In this document: positions 52,268 to 64,000 of the stretch, piece by piece
Numbering within the stretch: position 1 is the stretch's first letter
Layout: every line of letters begins with the position of its first letter
Assembly (NCBI GenBank): GCA_027886175.1
Contig: JAJNNQ010000024.1
Location: forward strand, 4,014,001 to 4,078,000
Direction of reading: 5' to 3'
Source: Phylloscopus collybita
Lineage: Eukaryota > Chordata > Aves > Passeriformes > Phylloscopidae
Length of the DNA: 64,000 nt
Program-made: the position numbers and the translations under genes
Notes under the pieces: model-generated
Databases searched by the model: none
What the model saw: the letters and a program-made list of their open reading frames with translations, nothing else
Told to the model about the DNA's origin: nothing

Positions 52268-52998
52268 CGCAGCCGCCTCACGCTCGCTTGCTCTCTGCAT
52301 CCCCTGGGCGTAACTTTAGGGAGCGGCGGCAGCGCAGTGCCGCCCCGGGCGGGTCCTCTTGTCCCGGGAGCCGCCGCACCCCGCGAGTGGAAGCCCGCAC
52401 CCCTCGGAGCGGCGGCCGCGGCCCTTCCCGAGCCGGGCTGCGCTCTGCCCGTGCCTTGTCCGCTAACCCCCTCTAGCGCCGAGCCCGCCGCACTCGGCCC
52501 GAAGCTGCCGGCAGCGCCGAGGCGAGGGGGCGCTTCCCGCGCCCGCCTCTCGCACCGCACCGCGCCCCGCGCTCCCCTCGGGCGGGCGGCTGAGGAGGGG
52601 CCGCCGCTCCGACGCTCTCCTTCCATCCCTCCCTCCTTCCCTCCCCGCTGCCCCCGGGCGCGCCGGGCCGCCCGCTGGCTGGCGGGGCGCTTGTGCCGGA
52701 GCGCCCCCGGCGCGGGGCCGCGCTGGCTCCCGGCGGACCCGGCACCCGCCGGGCTGCGCGCAGCGGGGCGGCCCCGCGGCCGCGCCGGAGGAGGGGGCGA
52801 GCGAGCGCTCGGCGGGCGGCAGGGGAGCGGCGGCACCAAAAAACTGCAGCCGGCAGCGCGGCACGCAAATCAGGAGGGAGCAGCGAACATCACACCAGAG
52901 CCGCCTGGTTTCTGATTGCTCCGCGGCAGAGGGGGAGAGACAGAGACTGACTGAGAGGGGCGAGCGGCGGAGCCGGGCACGGCGGCGGAGGGTCGGGG

Positions 52999-53039
52999 AT
53001 GCCGCCCTGCAAGTTTCCTTGATGCATTCGGGAGCGTGA
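52999..53039 (+). promoter_or_regulatory. Two minimal upstream ORFs, stop-start overlapped
   Basis: An ATG at 52999 starts a 7-codon frame that ends at TGA 53020-53022. The last base of that stop is the A of another ATG at 53022, which starts a 5-codon frame ending at TGA 53037-53039. They matter only if transcription starts further upstream in the CpG island. Confidence 0.3.
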
Positions 53040-53120
53040 GGAGGAGTCGCCGGCCCTTCTCGCCCGCGTCGCGCTCCACCTGGGGAAGCTGAAGCCCCTC
53101 GGCGCTGCCTCCGGCCGGGG

Positions 53121-53210
53121 ATGCGGGGCACCGTGCGGCGCGGCCGGGGGAGGAGGCTGCTGCCGCGCAGGAGGCTGCTGAGGCTGCCAGGTGCGCTCCT
53201 GCGGGGCTGA
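53121..53210 (+). promoter_or_regulatory. Upstream ORF of 29 codons in the EPHA6 leader
   Basis: An ATG at 53121 opens a 29-codon frame, very arginine- and leucine-rich, that ends at TGA 53208-53210. It is in the same frame as the EPHA6 start but closed 327 bases before it. If transcription starts upstream of 53121, ribosomes must pass or reinitiate after this frame. Whether it is in the mRNA depends on the unknown start site. Confidence 0.45.
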
Positions 53211-53410
53211 AGGTGCCACCGGCCCGAGCCGGCGGAGGGAGCGGGGCGCGACCTCCCCCCCCCTCCCCACGGCCACCGCCTGGAAGTTGCCGAAGCTCTC
53301 CCGGTTCCCAGCGCCGCCGCCCCTCGCGGCAGGGCGGCAGCGGGGGTCCCGGCGCCCCCGCCCGCCCTCGCCCTCCGTGCTGCCGCCGTGCCCCGGGACG
53401 CCGGCGGTGG

Positions 53411-53548
53411 ATGCGCCCGCCCCGGGCGGCAGTGCAGGCAGCGCAGCCCGGCGGGGCGGCGGCGGTCCCCGCCGGCCTGAGGGAGCACGCGCAGCCTCGG
53501 CGGGCCGAGGTCGCGGGGCGCTCGGCGGGCACCAGCCATGGGGTGTAG
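53411..53548 (+). promoter_or_regulatory. Upstream ORF overlapping the EPHA6 start codon
   Basis: An ATG at 53411 opens a 45-codon frame that ends at TAG 53546-53548, eight bases past the A of the EPHA6 start at 53538. The frame differs from the main one. Ribosomes that use this ATG cannot reach the EPHA6 start by normal reinitiation, so it would act as a repressor of translation. It lies only 127 bases before the main start and is therefore the upstream frame most likely to be in the mRNA. Its ATG context has G at -3, which is fairly good. Confidence 0.5.
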
Positions 53549-53640
53549 TGAGGTGAGGGCATTGCTCTGGAGAGTCGGCCTCTTCCTCCCCCTGCTGACA
53601 GCGAGCCCCGCCGCCGCCGGGCACGTCGCCAGCAACCACG
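53538..53640 (+). CDS. EPHA6: EPHA6 (ephrin type-A receptor 6), first coding exon, partial
   Basis: This exon encodes the start of a receptor tyrosine kinase of the Eph family, which binds membrane-anchored ephrins on neighbouring cells and guides axons and tissue boundaries. It holds 34 full codons plus the first base of codon 35. The peptide starts MGCSEVR, has a hydrophobic core with FLPLLTA at residues 16-22, then a small-residue stretch (SPAAAG), a typical signal peptide with cleavage near residue 28. It continues HVASNH up to the exon end. From memory, human EPHA6 has the same length before its first splice junction and shares M-G, EVR, FLPLLTA, a proline two residues later, and HV followed by N. 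The start has a strong Kozak context (G at -3, G at +4), and an in-frame TGA lies 20 codons upstream at 53478. The exon ends at G|GTGAGT, a phase-1 junction. The ligand-binding, fibronectin, transmembrane, kinase and SAM parts lie beyond the window. The gene assignment is by recognition, not a database search. Confidence 0.86.
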
Positions 53641-56600
53641 GTGAGTGAGGGCGGCCGCGGGTGCGCTGCGCTGCGGGCTCCCCGCAACTTTCCGGCGGGC
53701 GAGGGCTCTGAGGGGACGGAGGGAGGGGGCCGCACCTGCGGCCGCCAGCTCGGCCTCTCCCGGCCGCGGACGGGGCCACGGAGGTGCAGGGCCAGAGGGA
53801 TGCGGGGCCGGGCGCTTCCCGGCGGCCACCCCTTCCTGCCGGCCCCAAAAGTTGGGTGTTTGCGGCCAGAGGAGCTCCGCTGCCCTCCCCCGCCGGGGGT
53901 AACTCCGCGGCTGCCGGGAGCTCTTCGCTGTCGCCCCGGGCATCCTCAGCCGCCGGGGTGTTGGGAGTGAGAGCAGGGAAGAGAAAGTTGGCTCCCGGCG
54001 AGGTGGAGCGGTAGCATCGTTTTATTTGAAATGTGGGTTTAAGGTGTTGCTGCGGTGCTGCCGAACGCGAATCCTATAGAATGGGTTTGAGAGAGCTCAT
54101 CGCGCCTTACGGGGGAATGCTGCCAGTGAGCGAGCTGTTCAAAGGTGCCTCACCGCCCTTAACACCCGATTTCTGCATACTCCGGGGTGATTGTCTGAAA
54201 AAAACCCATTTAAAATCTTCGTAACAGGTGCATGCTCATCAGGTCGCACCGAAGACGGTATTTTAATTCTTCGGGTTGTAAGGTGTGCGTTTTAGAAAAT
54301 GACCTCTGGATTAAGAAGGGAATCATTCTGGTTATGGGAATAAAAATGCATAGCGTACCCAGAGGATACAATATTGTGTTAGGAAGAACTGAAAAAAAAA
54401 AGAGCCCAGATCTGATTATGAAACATCATGTTACATGTTATCAAACATCTGGATAGAGCAGAGAATTTCCTGAACTGCTTGTTTTATGTGCATCTGCTTA
54501 TTTAAGTTGCAGAGGATGCACCTATTCCCACAGTGTGAGAGGCTTCTGTACCTTTAACATTATTTTTGTGCAGTTGGGCTTTTTTGAGGTTTTAGTGTGA
54601 TGTGGCTGAAAATATAGGAACTGAAAGCTAGCTCTAAATGTTGCTGCTGACAGAGATTGCTTTACCTGCTATGTAGGAAGGAGCGTTGCAGTTGGCAGTG
54701 GGGGAAAGTAAGAGGGAAAGAAAACAAACTGGGTTTAGCTGTGGAGTCCTATCGGGTATGTAGTTCATGTATTTTCACAGTTTTGTTCTGCAGTCTGTTT
54801 TCAGTGCACTTTGTATCGACCTCAGTAACAGTAAAACCAGAGAAGAAGATCTCTAGAAGACAGGGAAGAACTATAGTGTGGCCACAAAGCCCTGTGCCAT
54901 CAGGGAGAGTTATGGCAAGGACATTGCAAGAGTATGATTCCTTTACCTCTCCCAAGCTAAACGCAATGAATACTTCCAGTTTGTAACTGTTGAGCCTACA
55001 ATCATATCAAGGCTGATTTCTGCCCTTTATTATGTCTTGGAAGACATCAGACCATCACAGGGGTACAACCTAGTTTTCCTTTGATGTCACAGGCATTAGT
55101 GCTTGCTAATGTCTGCTGCATTACCACAAGGCCTAACACCACACATGGATGTGATTTAAAAAAACAATATATTCTTGGTGTTCTAGAACAGCTAAGGCAT
55201 CATAGTGGCATCAAAGGAAAAGAGTTCTTATCAATTAATGCAATTTAGTTTAGGTTTCTAAACTAGTATTTGATATTCTGGGATTAAATTAGTGGTGTTT
55301 AAGTTGTGTTCTAAAAGTGTTCTAAGAGTGTTTTTAAAAGATGGGGAAGATAGTGGCCAAAAGTCTGTCAGGGATGAAGTGGCTCCTTGATGTTGATGTA
55401 ACTTTCCCTAACAAGTCCAGGTTTTGTGGTGTTGGCTGCAGAGAGTATTGGTGAATTTCCTAAATTCTGAATAACTTCTTTTTCTGCACATTGCTTGCAA
55501 ACTTCAGTGAAACGAGTAGCCTCTTACCTTTGGTGCTGCTGTATCACCACAGAAATCAAATGATAAGTGTAACTCAACCAAATCCAAGTGAAACTGAAAA
55601 TGGACTGAATTAATACAGCTGCTTTCATATACACCCTCCACTTTGTTAATAAAATGCTAGCAAAGTGTTTGCTTTTAATGAAAACTTTCTCTAAATCAAG
55701 GAATTGAAGGAAAGGACATTACTACAATGAAAAAGTTTCCCATTGTGTAAACACTTAAATGTGGAAAGTTAAAATGCCAGTTACTAATGCTTGGAATCCC
55801 AGCAAAGAATTTTTTAAAATCTTGTGAGGGAACATAAGTTCTTTAAATTTTCCTGAAGTGATATTTTCAGCATGCACTTTTCAAGACACTTCAGATGTCT
55901 TGAAAACATCTTCGCAATAATTGCTGTTAGGTTTTCACGAACAACTGCTACAATGATATATTAACTTTGCTATCTGGTATATTTCAACTTCTGTTTTGTG
56001 TTCAGAAACATACCAGCATTAAGAGTAAATTGCAAAGGACTGTCTTGTGTTGTCTCTTGATTGTTTGGGTGAAAACGATGGAAGGGGAGTTGGTTTGTTA
56101 ATCTGACGTGGTAAACAGACAGCCCTTCCACTTCATTCTTAATGGTTTGTTTCCTGTTATTAAAGAGGAATTTTCAAAAAAATACTATACTCTGGTCTTA
56201 TAAATTGTTATTATAACCATGTTGGGATTAATCTTTTTTGGTCTTGTCAAACAGAAAGAAACACATATTTTTTTAATGTAGCTCTAAGGCTCTTAGGTTG
56301 TCATTCTTCACCCAGTAAATCAATGTGTGGTATCTTAGAGAATCTGTAGCAAGGCAGGCACAAACACTAGTATTGGCAGGGAAGTGAACTTACTCATTCA
56401 TCTTCATGGAGTGGTCAGTTCAAAAACATATTATGACCATGCCAAGGGCTAATTTTTACTGCTCACAAAAACCCTGTAGGGTTTGGAATTGCATAGGAGG
56501 AGCAACCACTGCAGTGTGTGTGGCAGAACTGCTTGGAACAGAGGGCTCAATTAATGGTGGAGGTTGAGTCTTGCATGTTCATAGAAATTTTCAGTGGTTG

Positions 56601-57973
56601 TCCCTGACATCCTGTATGAACAGGCTACTGTGCAAGGTTTCAGCGTGCCTTGGTGTGGCTTTATTCTTTGGTGCCAGAGCACCATGAATTGGCAATTGCT
56701 GTCAGACCTAAAATTACAAATAATGGCATCTAACCTGTGCAGCTCCTTGTGCAAAACTTGGGGGAGCTTTCAAGATAAAGGTCACACCGTGTAATGGCTC
56801 AACAGTTTCCTGTGCTAAGCGTGCACATGTAAATGTTTCTATATAAATAAAAATCAAAAACCATATTTGTTTCTACGTTATGTCAACCAGAAAGAGTTTC
56901 TGTACCCTGGCTCCTTTCAGGTTGTAGCTGCCATTATGTGTCACCAGACAATTAATTCCTGAAGTCAGCTATATAACTTGCAGAGTTTATAGTGAGTCAT
57001 GTCTATCAGTGAAGTGTAAAAAAGCTGTTGCTTTTTCAGTTTCCAGGTATCATTACTTCTTGCCACGTTATGCAAGGTTGGTCTTTTTATTCATACCTCT
57101 AAAAGGCACCTGCGTTCATTTTTCTCTTCTTACAGAAAAAGAAAAAAAGGTGAAGTAAGAAATAATGTCAAATGTCAGTTCTGAAATTCATCGAGCCTTT
57201 ATTTTCACAGTGATTACACTTGATGTAAATTGGGTGGCTCAAAGTAGATAATAAAGCTTTTTGATTCTGGTAGTAAAATATCAGGTAGATTACTAATGAC
57301 CTTGAGGTATTCGTCAGTTCAAAGAAGTTGGCTCATTTTCATTCACATATTTATTTTTCCAGAAGTGCAATCCACCACACATAGGCACTCTTTCTGAATA
57401 CAGAACTCAGATTTTTTTTTTTTTTTTCTGTAGCAATAACGAGACTTGAGAACTAAGAGAGAGGAGAGACTGAACTTTTCTCTGAATGAAGCTGATGTTT
57501 TACTGCTAGGGGCTGTCTCTTTGAGAACTTAAAGTGCTGTAGAAAGGTTGTGCTGCTGCCTGGGCTGTGCTGTGCTGTGCCCGTCCTGCTGAATTCTGCT
57601 GTTCAGATGTCCAGCTCATACTTTAATAAACATTTACATCAGTACAGAAACATGAGAAAGTTAAATAAACAAAGCCATTGTGGTAAATATGTGCCATTTC
57701 CTTTTCAGCATGCAGATAAAATCATGAGCAAAATCATATTTTAGTTTCAAGTTCTTAAGAAATTTTTAACAATATTTTTACCCATGTGTAAAATCCCACA
57801 ACCATATGGACTTGTGTGCTAATGAAGACTTGGGAACCTCTGCAGCTGTAGCTATGCATGAAATGACTTGTTATCCAAGAGCCTCGATTTGTATGCCATG
57901 AAATGAACAGATTTGCAATGAATGGTTCAGGATACATTCCTGGTGTTTGGCAGTACTGAGGGCTGTCTGGATT

Positions 57974-58074
57974 ATTTTGTTGTGGTTTTTTTTGTTTGTT
58001 TGTTTTGTTTGTGGGTTTTTTTGTTTTTGTTTTTGGTTTTTTGGGGTTTTTTTTGGGTTTTGTTTTTTTTTTTG
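57974..58074. repeat. G/T-only low-complexity tract in EPHA6 intron 1
   Basis: About 100 bases of T runs and G runs with (GTTT) units at the left. The Lys-rich open frames on the opposite strand (57755-58195) are produced by this tract. Confidence 0.9.
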
Positions 58075-61000
58075 ACAAATGAGAATGATTGGTATGGAAA
58101 TACTGAATATTAAGAAATGCATAGCTTAAGCAGGTAACAGTGTAAAACCAAATCAGTACAGTAGTTTCATGTAATTTGCAAGAGTGGAAACACAACAGAG
58201 AAACTAAAGTGTTTCCTGAAGTTTACCAGTTTAACTTTCTGGTCAGATATCATTCCCTCTGGGAGGTCAAAAAGTTTACCGAGGAAAAAGAGAGAAGGAA
58301 AAACTATGTAGGAAATTGAGTTTGTCTGATTAAAATCTCCTCTGTCTTTCCAGATAGATACTTTTGGATCTTCGCTCTGCTTGAGGGTTTGTTTAGGGGA
58401 TCTGATGTTAAAATTTTCACTTGAGAATTTTAGAAAAGTCGAAAAGTTCAGCAAGTTGTTTGTCAGTAAGGTACACAGTAATCCATTTTGTTGGGTATTT
58501 TTTTTAATGAAAAGTCTAATGTTTAAAAATCTCATTTAACTGATCAAGGATATTGAGAAAATTATGCATGTGTACAATATGGGAAGCATTTTGTTGTTCT
58601 TAGATCCCAGTATAGCATAGCTGTGTTAGGTTATATTCCTGTTCCAGCTGTGTGTGTTAGCTGGAATGTTTCTTTAGGATCCTTGGTTTTCCCCAACGTG
58701 ACGTTGACACAAAGATGAGGCTGACCTTGTTTGATATGCCCCTTAACATGCTGAACTCTGTGACAGAGAGAATGATAAAATGGATGGAAATAGACAACTC
58801 TGGATAAATTATTTATCCATAATCTATCCTGACCTCCAGAAGCCATGTTATAATGCAGGAGAGGTCAACAAAAAACTATCTGTTGTGAACAATATGCTTT
58901 CAGAAGCTGGTTTTTAACTTGTGAATGATATGTCAGTCTTTATGATAAGGTCTTAGAACTGAGAATGACTGCTGAAAAGATGTCTCTTGTGTGATAAAAG
59001 CATGATTTGGGGTTTTTTTTTGCAGGATTTCATTCTGGACCATACAAAGATGATTAAAATTAAAATTATGTGAAATTAGCTTGTTTGTTTCTCATAATCC
59101 CCTCAGTCTTCCTAACACTTATTCCAGCTATCCTTATTTTAGATCCAAGGATGCTTCCATTATCGATATTGCAACACCTTTTGTGTAGGTCAGCTATTGA
59201 TCATTCCCACATCTAAGAACCAGTCTGTTCAAAATAATCATTAAGGAGAAGTCACTTCAGTTAATCCAGCAGCCATTTGTGACCTCAGTACTAATTTTAA
59301 TGTGCTACAGAGCAAAGCTTACAGACCAATCTTGGCTTTAAATAAACTGCATGTTCTATATTGGAAGCTGGCTAATCTGTTGTATTAAAAAACCCAGAAA
59401 GCCAAACCAAAACAAAATTGTCTCAACAAAACCCAAAACAAAACCCCCTAAAGATTTTCCTAGTCAGTAGTTCTGATTTTTCTCACCCATACAACATAAT
59501 AGTTCTTGAAGTCAGTATTTCTCTCACTTATTGATTGATATTTGTGTTTGGACTAAATTCTGTCATCCTGTAAAAAAGAAAAAAAAAAGTGCTGAATACC
59601 TTGATAATTAATAATTAGAGATTTTTTATTTTAATAAATGAAGGTGTTTTAATGAGGCTGTAGTTAATTTTATAGATAATAAAAACTCTCTGCCCAAACA
59701 ATGTGTGGGTATTTCTCCCCCTCTGGTTTACAATACTGTACAAACAGTTTTCTGCTCTTTAAACAATTGTTTTACAGTAGGCCATTGTACTCCTCCACCT
59801 TCAAGCCAGCAGCTACTATTACTTTCTTTTATGGATCTGTTCCCATTCTAAATATATAAAGCAGCAGTAGTTATTCTGTTTTTTTTAAAGAAAGTTAGGG
59901 GTATTTTGATCTTTAAATTAAGATTAGATTTAAAAAAATGCTGTAATAGTATTGACACTTCTTTTGACTGTCAAGTAGGGTCAGGTCTTTAAGATTCAAA
60001 CCCACTTATTTCATAAGATTAGATGGAAAATAAAATTTCCTTTCTGTAGAACAGTCTGAGGATTTAAAATATATTTTTGTCTCTAAATAGAAATTCCTGG
60101 TTTGTGTTTAGGTAGATTTCTAAGAAGCTGACAGATTTTTTTTTCCCTCCTGAGAGAAGGTTTTGTTTGCTGTAAGTTGTCTGGGTCCCAGACACTCTTT
60201 GAAGGTGTCTGGTGTTTGCTACCAGATTCTCCAAGAGGAGCAGGATCCCATTAATGAGGGGAAGTGGGACAGCACAAGCAATACTTAGGTGAGAAGCAGT
60301 GACATAAACACAGCAATCCAGGGGGAGCATTTTAATATATGGGTTTGTTACCTGCATTGATAGCACAGCTTTCCTTCATGCCAACATGTTTTTGACATTA
60401 CACAGGGTCTAGATGGAAGCTGTGTCACTTCAGTGCAGAAGGAAAGGTGGGCAGCAGGCACTGTGTGTAACAAGCCCCTGTGGAGGTGCACACACACAAT
60501 GAGAACACAGTTAAAAAGGTGAATTTGCTGGGAGCTCCACTGCCTCAATCCACTTAATGGCTTCTGCACCTAGAACAAAAGGGGAAAAGTCACATACAGC
60601 AAACAGTATCATTGATGCATGTAATGAGTGATTTGTTTTGGCTGGGGACCCTTGGTTAGAGTGCACTTGCTGCTGTAATTTGTATTCTCTGACTGCTGGT
60701 TGCTTCTTGCTTAAAATAAAGGAATAAAAGAACAAATTAGAAAGCATTGCATAAGATAATGCACTAGCATTTTAGTCTGGCTAAAAGTGGTTATCTTTCT
60801 CAATGTCCCCAGGCTGATTTTCTCAGTGGGTTTCACTTGCTGGTTTAAAACAAAATTTTATAGGAAAAATTTTTGCTAAAATTTAGAATTGTTCAAATAT
60901 ATTTTGGACATATTAAAAAAAAAAAAAATCAAAGGGGACCTAGCCATTTTCTTCTGTAATGCTTCCAGTATTTTTGGCTGGAAATTGATTGCATGGAAAG

Positions 61001-62639
61001 CATTTGCATGAAGGATTCATATTTCAAAATGTTTTTTGAATTCAGCACATTCTGCTAAACAAAGTGGGACCATATAAATTTGCACAGTCATTTACTCTCC
61101 CTTGTGTGTGGCTACTGAAGATCTTGGAAAAGGAAAGCAAGGGAAATATAAAACCTTTGTCTCTGGTAGATTGCTTTTGTTTGTATTGCAGAAGTTGCTA
61201 AACACTTCCACACCACAATGATAGAGTAGAAAAACCCACTTAGAGGGTTAGTTTAGATTTAATAATTTAGTTTAGTGGAGTTAATTTTTTTAGAAGACCA
61301 TTTAATTTAGGTCATTATGAATACTGTTAGCATTTAGGAATGGAGAAACATGATGAGAGCTGTGGCACACAAGAGCTTCTCTACCAAACTCTCTCAGCCT
61401 CCATCAGATGTGATGGGAACCCAAACTCAGTTGCTGTTGAGACAACTGTTGGAATGCTTACCCTGTGATTCTGGTATGTGGTAAAAAAGTCATTAACTTA
61501 CAGATTTGCAGTCATAGAATTTTAGAAAGAGTTAAGCAAATTCTCTTCTTTAAGAAATATTGATACGCATCTCAAGGTAAGGGTAAGAATTTGCCTTTGT
61601 AAGATGGTGTTCTCAAAGAAAAAGGAGTGATTGGGTGCACTGCACAGAGGAAGAATCGTCCACTGGGGACAGGTATCATATAAAAGCTGCATCTGAAGAA
61701 ATCTGGGATTACAAAAGGCAACCAGGAAATCAGATGGTATTCCATGTCATTTTAGTGGTTCCTCTTGATGCAGATGAATGTAACGATATTATGTACTCCA
61801 GTTTTCTTACTGACTATCTAAAGGGCATCTCGTCTAGTGCAGAAAGATGAATGCTGGTGGCTGGAAGGAATCCAGCATTTTTTGTCACTGTTGTTTAATC
61901 TAAGGCTCTGTGCAAACTTTAGGCTGCATGCAGAGTTCTTTTTTTCAGCGTTGGATCTCTTCAAAACTGCTATTTTCACAGTATTCTTTTGAATGAGCCT
62001 TCGTGTCTGTATAGCACTGAACTGAGGAGCAGAGTTAAAGGCCAAAGCTTTTAGTGTAGGTGACCAGTCTGTGACACCCAGTGCAAATTCCAAGGAATTA
62101 GTTTTTGATGTAGGTGGCAGAGGTGGATACAGCACCTTGGCTTTCAGTGTAGTCTTCAGTGAAACTCGTTGTTATTTTTCTTCCTGTCCATAACTCAGTT
62201 GTTCTCTGCTAGGAACACTGTCTTCCTGTTCTAGAAATCCGTGATACATCAAAACTCAGTTTCTCAAAATGCCGACTGCAGATGAAGTAGGTTTGCACCA
62301 CACAACTGAAAGACCTGAAACCTTTTTGCTATTTTGTGAACCTGATCTCTTAGCCTTCCTGAGGGCAAGGTCTGAACCTCCCAGCAGGAATCTTGGCCAG
62401 CTGGCCAAGGGAGCTGTTTGACTCCCACTGTCATGGGAACCAGCTCTCTTTGATGGAGACTCTGAGCCACAGGGACTGCTTCAGCTCTGGCCTTTCCTGA
62501 CTTTTGGGTGTGGGAGTTGCTAATCCCATTAGTGTAAAAATGTAGGTAATACAAACTTTCCTTCTGCAAATTCTATATTTTGAAAGCTTCATTTTTTTTT
62601 TCTCTCCCTCCTCACATATAATTTACATGGGGTGATTTA

Positions 62640-62830
62640 TTTAGACTGACAGTGCAATCCTCTACTAAATCACCTGGATTACTTAAAGCAGGAGAGCTGC
62701 CATCTTTCAGGGTGTCAGCATTAGATGATAATGAAAACCTGCACCTTACAGGTAGTTTACATTAAGCAACAAAAGAATTTTGAAACGTGCATGCTCCATG
62801 TTTAAACTCCATGTTTAGGAGGCAAAAAAA
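62640..62830. promoter_or_regulatory. Weak candidate regulatory stretch in EPHA6 intron 1
   Basis: Complex sequence including GTCAGCATTAGATGATAATG with no repeat or coding character. An intronic enhancer is possible. The evidence is texture alone. Confidence 0.18.
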
Positions 62831-64000
62831 CCTTGTAGGAAGTTCAAAGAGTTAATTAACAAGAGTCAAAACCATAGAGGAGGCCAATGGAGGTCAACTC
62901 GTAGGGAGTTTCCTTCTCTGTTCCTTTCTCATGGCCCTTCAGCATCACTAAGTGTCTTAAAAGTTTCAGTAATCCTCATCCTATTCACTTCACCACTAAT
63001 AGTTTTCCTTACAAATTTTATAATGAGTAGTTTGGATTTTAAGTAATGCCCTGAGGCCTTAGCATCAGTAAGTTTCCATTACTTTAAAGCACATTCAGAA
63101 ATTATTTTCAATAGCTCTAGTCTGGCATTTTATACTTGAGTTGTGCCTGAAGAACTAAAAGCTGATGGAAGTTTGTGTCATAGATGAATATCTTGAAAGC
63201 AAAAAAAGAATATCAATAATAGATTAGGCTTGATTAGATGTTGACATTTAGAATTGTACATAGACTATGTTAAATGTAGTGACAACAGACAGTGTTGTTC
63301 TCGATTTACATTTGTCCCTCCATTTGTGGTTCAGGTGGAGCATGGGACACACATTGTAAAGGTTAATGGATAAGTTACCATAAAGCTTATCTGATTGTTC
63401 AGGCTTCAGCCTAGAGGGCTGGATGGTTTAGAATCTAGTTTGTGTTATGTGGAACAGAAATTGTTTCAATCTTTTTCTAGGAAATTCTGAATTGCTTAAG
63501 TGTTTAGATGAGTCCACACTACCCCTACAGCTTCTGAGTTTTGATAAAATCACTAAATTGTGGTGTGGTTGCATTGACAGAGATCTTGGTCTGGTTTTTG
63601 TTTTCTCTCCTGAGTTGTCAGTATTATTTCCATGTTACTTGAGTAAATGTGAAATGTGGCCTTTTGATAAAGTCATTCTAAAAACCATGTGAAGATGTTT
63701 GGCCTAAGTATCTTCTTCACTTGTGTGGATACCTCAAAACAGGAGTTTTCAATGTTAGCAGATAATTTACATTAGTGTTCCCTACAGCTTTGCCTACCAC
63801 CCCTCTGTGTGGTTAGTTACTACAGTAACTACTGTGTGTCAGTCGTGGTGAAATCCAATTATTCATTTTTGTAAGGGACTCACCCTGTTAAATTGGTTCA
63901 ATTCCAAATTGAATTATTGGTTCCAATAATTCATCTGAAATTCCAGAAGTAGGAATACACGAATGAATGAAAAAGTCCCCCAACAGCCAAATATTTTCCC

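Larger units (their letters stand above)
52015..54010 (+). promoter_or_regulatory. EPHA6: CpG island promoter and 5' leader of EPHA6
   Basis: CpG dinucleotides are dense from about 52040 to 54010, against near absence in the 50 kb on the left. The island covers the first coding exon and the start of intron 1, as expected for a developmentally regulated CpG-island promoter. GC-box cores (GGGCGG type) are visible at about 52072-52080, 52347-52353 and 52580-52588. No convincing TATA box sits close to the exon. A TATA-like CTATATA at about 51995 is outside the island and of doubtful relevance. Transcription start sites cannot be fixed from sequence alone, so the 5' UTR length is unknown. Confidence 0.85.
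53641..64000 (+). other. EPHA6: EPHA6 intron 1, 5' part
   Basis: The intron opens with GTGAGTGAGG, a near-perfect U1 donor match. No acceptor followed by an Eph ligand-binding exon was recognised before the window ends, so intron 1 is at least 10.3 kb. The first 370 bases are still CpG-rich, then the sequence becomes ordinary AT-rich DNA. It contains a G/T-only tract (57974-58074), A-runs and one weak candidate regulatory stretch (62640-62830). Open frames here are short and look like chance. Confidence 0.8.

Noticed and set aside
52009..52915. Plus-strand open frames of 155 and 192 codons before the EPHA6 exon
   Set aside because: One reads through the 54-base A tract as poly-Lys and the other is Pro/Ala/Arg-rich. 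Both are composition artefacts in the promoter and leader.
52463..53943. Long minus-strand open frames of 461, 357, 281 and 217 codons across the CpG island
   Set aside because: Stops are rare in any frame of such GC-rich DNA. The frames overlap each other and the EPHA6 leader, are rich in Arg, Ala, Gly and Pro, and show no domain. The splice donor and signal peptide support the plus strand.
57755..58195. 146-codon minus-strand frame with Lys/Thr/Pro repeats
   Set aside because: The repetitive core is the reverse of the G/T tract in EPHA6 intron 1.

Overview
This window looks like a piece of a bird genome, most likely a songbird. It has AT-rich vertebrate intergenic DNA, CR1-type LINE 3' ends, several long terminal repeats (LTRs) of the kind common in passerine genomes, long G/T-only and A/C-only low-complexity tracts, and one sharp CpG island. 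There are no bacterial-style dense open reading frames. Nearly all open frames in the window are chance frames in AT-rich DNA or GC-driven frames in the CpG island.

The only protein-coding sequence I can support is the first coding exon of an Eph receptor gene, EPHA6, on the + strand at 53538-53640. It lies inside a CpG island of about 2 kb (about 52015-54010). The exon encodes a signal peptide whose length and sequence landmarks match the start of EPHA6, and it ends at a consensus splice donor at 53641. From there to the window end is the 5' part of a long first intron. The 5' leader holds several upstream open reading frames, one of which overlaps the start codon. In-frame stops just upstream rule out an N-terminally extended isoform from this exon.

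Positions 1 to about 52000 appear to be a gene desert upstream of EPHA6. They hold degenerate LTRs (6334-6892, 12094-12580, 12630-12990, 21990-22870, 23085-23510, 25716-25966), two CR1 3' fragments (25553-25652, 51241-51300), microsatellites, a 13-bp purine minisatellite (13001-13156), three CTCF-like motifs in the same orientation, and several stretches that read like conserved non-coding regulatory DNA. The last group is only a guess from texture, because conservation cannot be measured here.

I found no CRISPR array, operon, rRNA or tRNA gene, and nothing I would call a new biological system. The most useful points are the EPHA6 start and leader architecture, the unusual sequence at the 5' edge of the CpG island (a trinucleotide repeat, paired E-boxes, a 54-base A tract and a 16-bp palindrome within about 330 bases), and the candidate regulatory elements in the desert.
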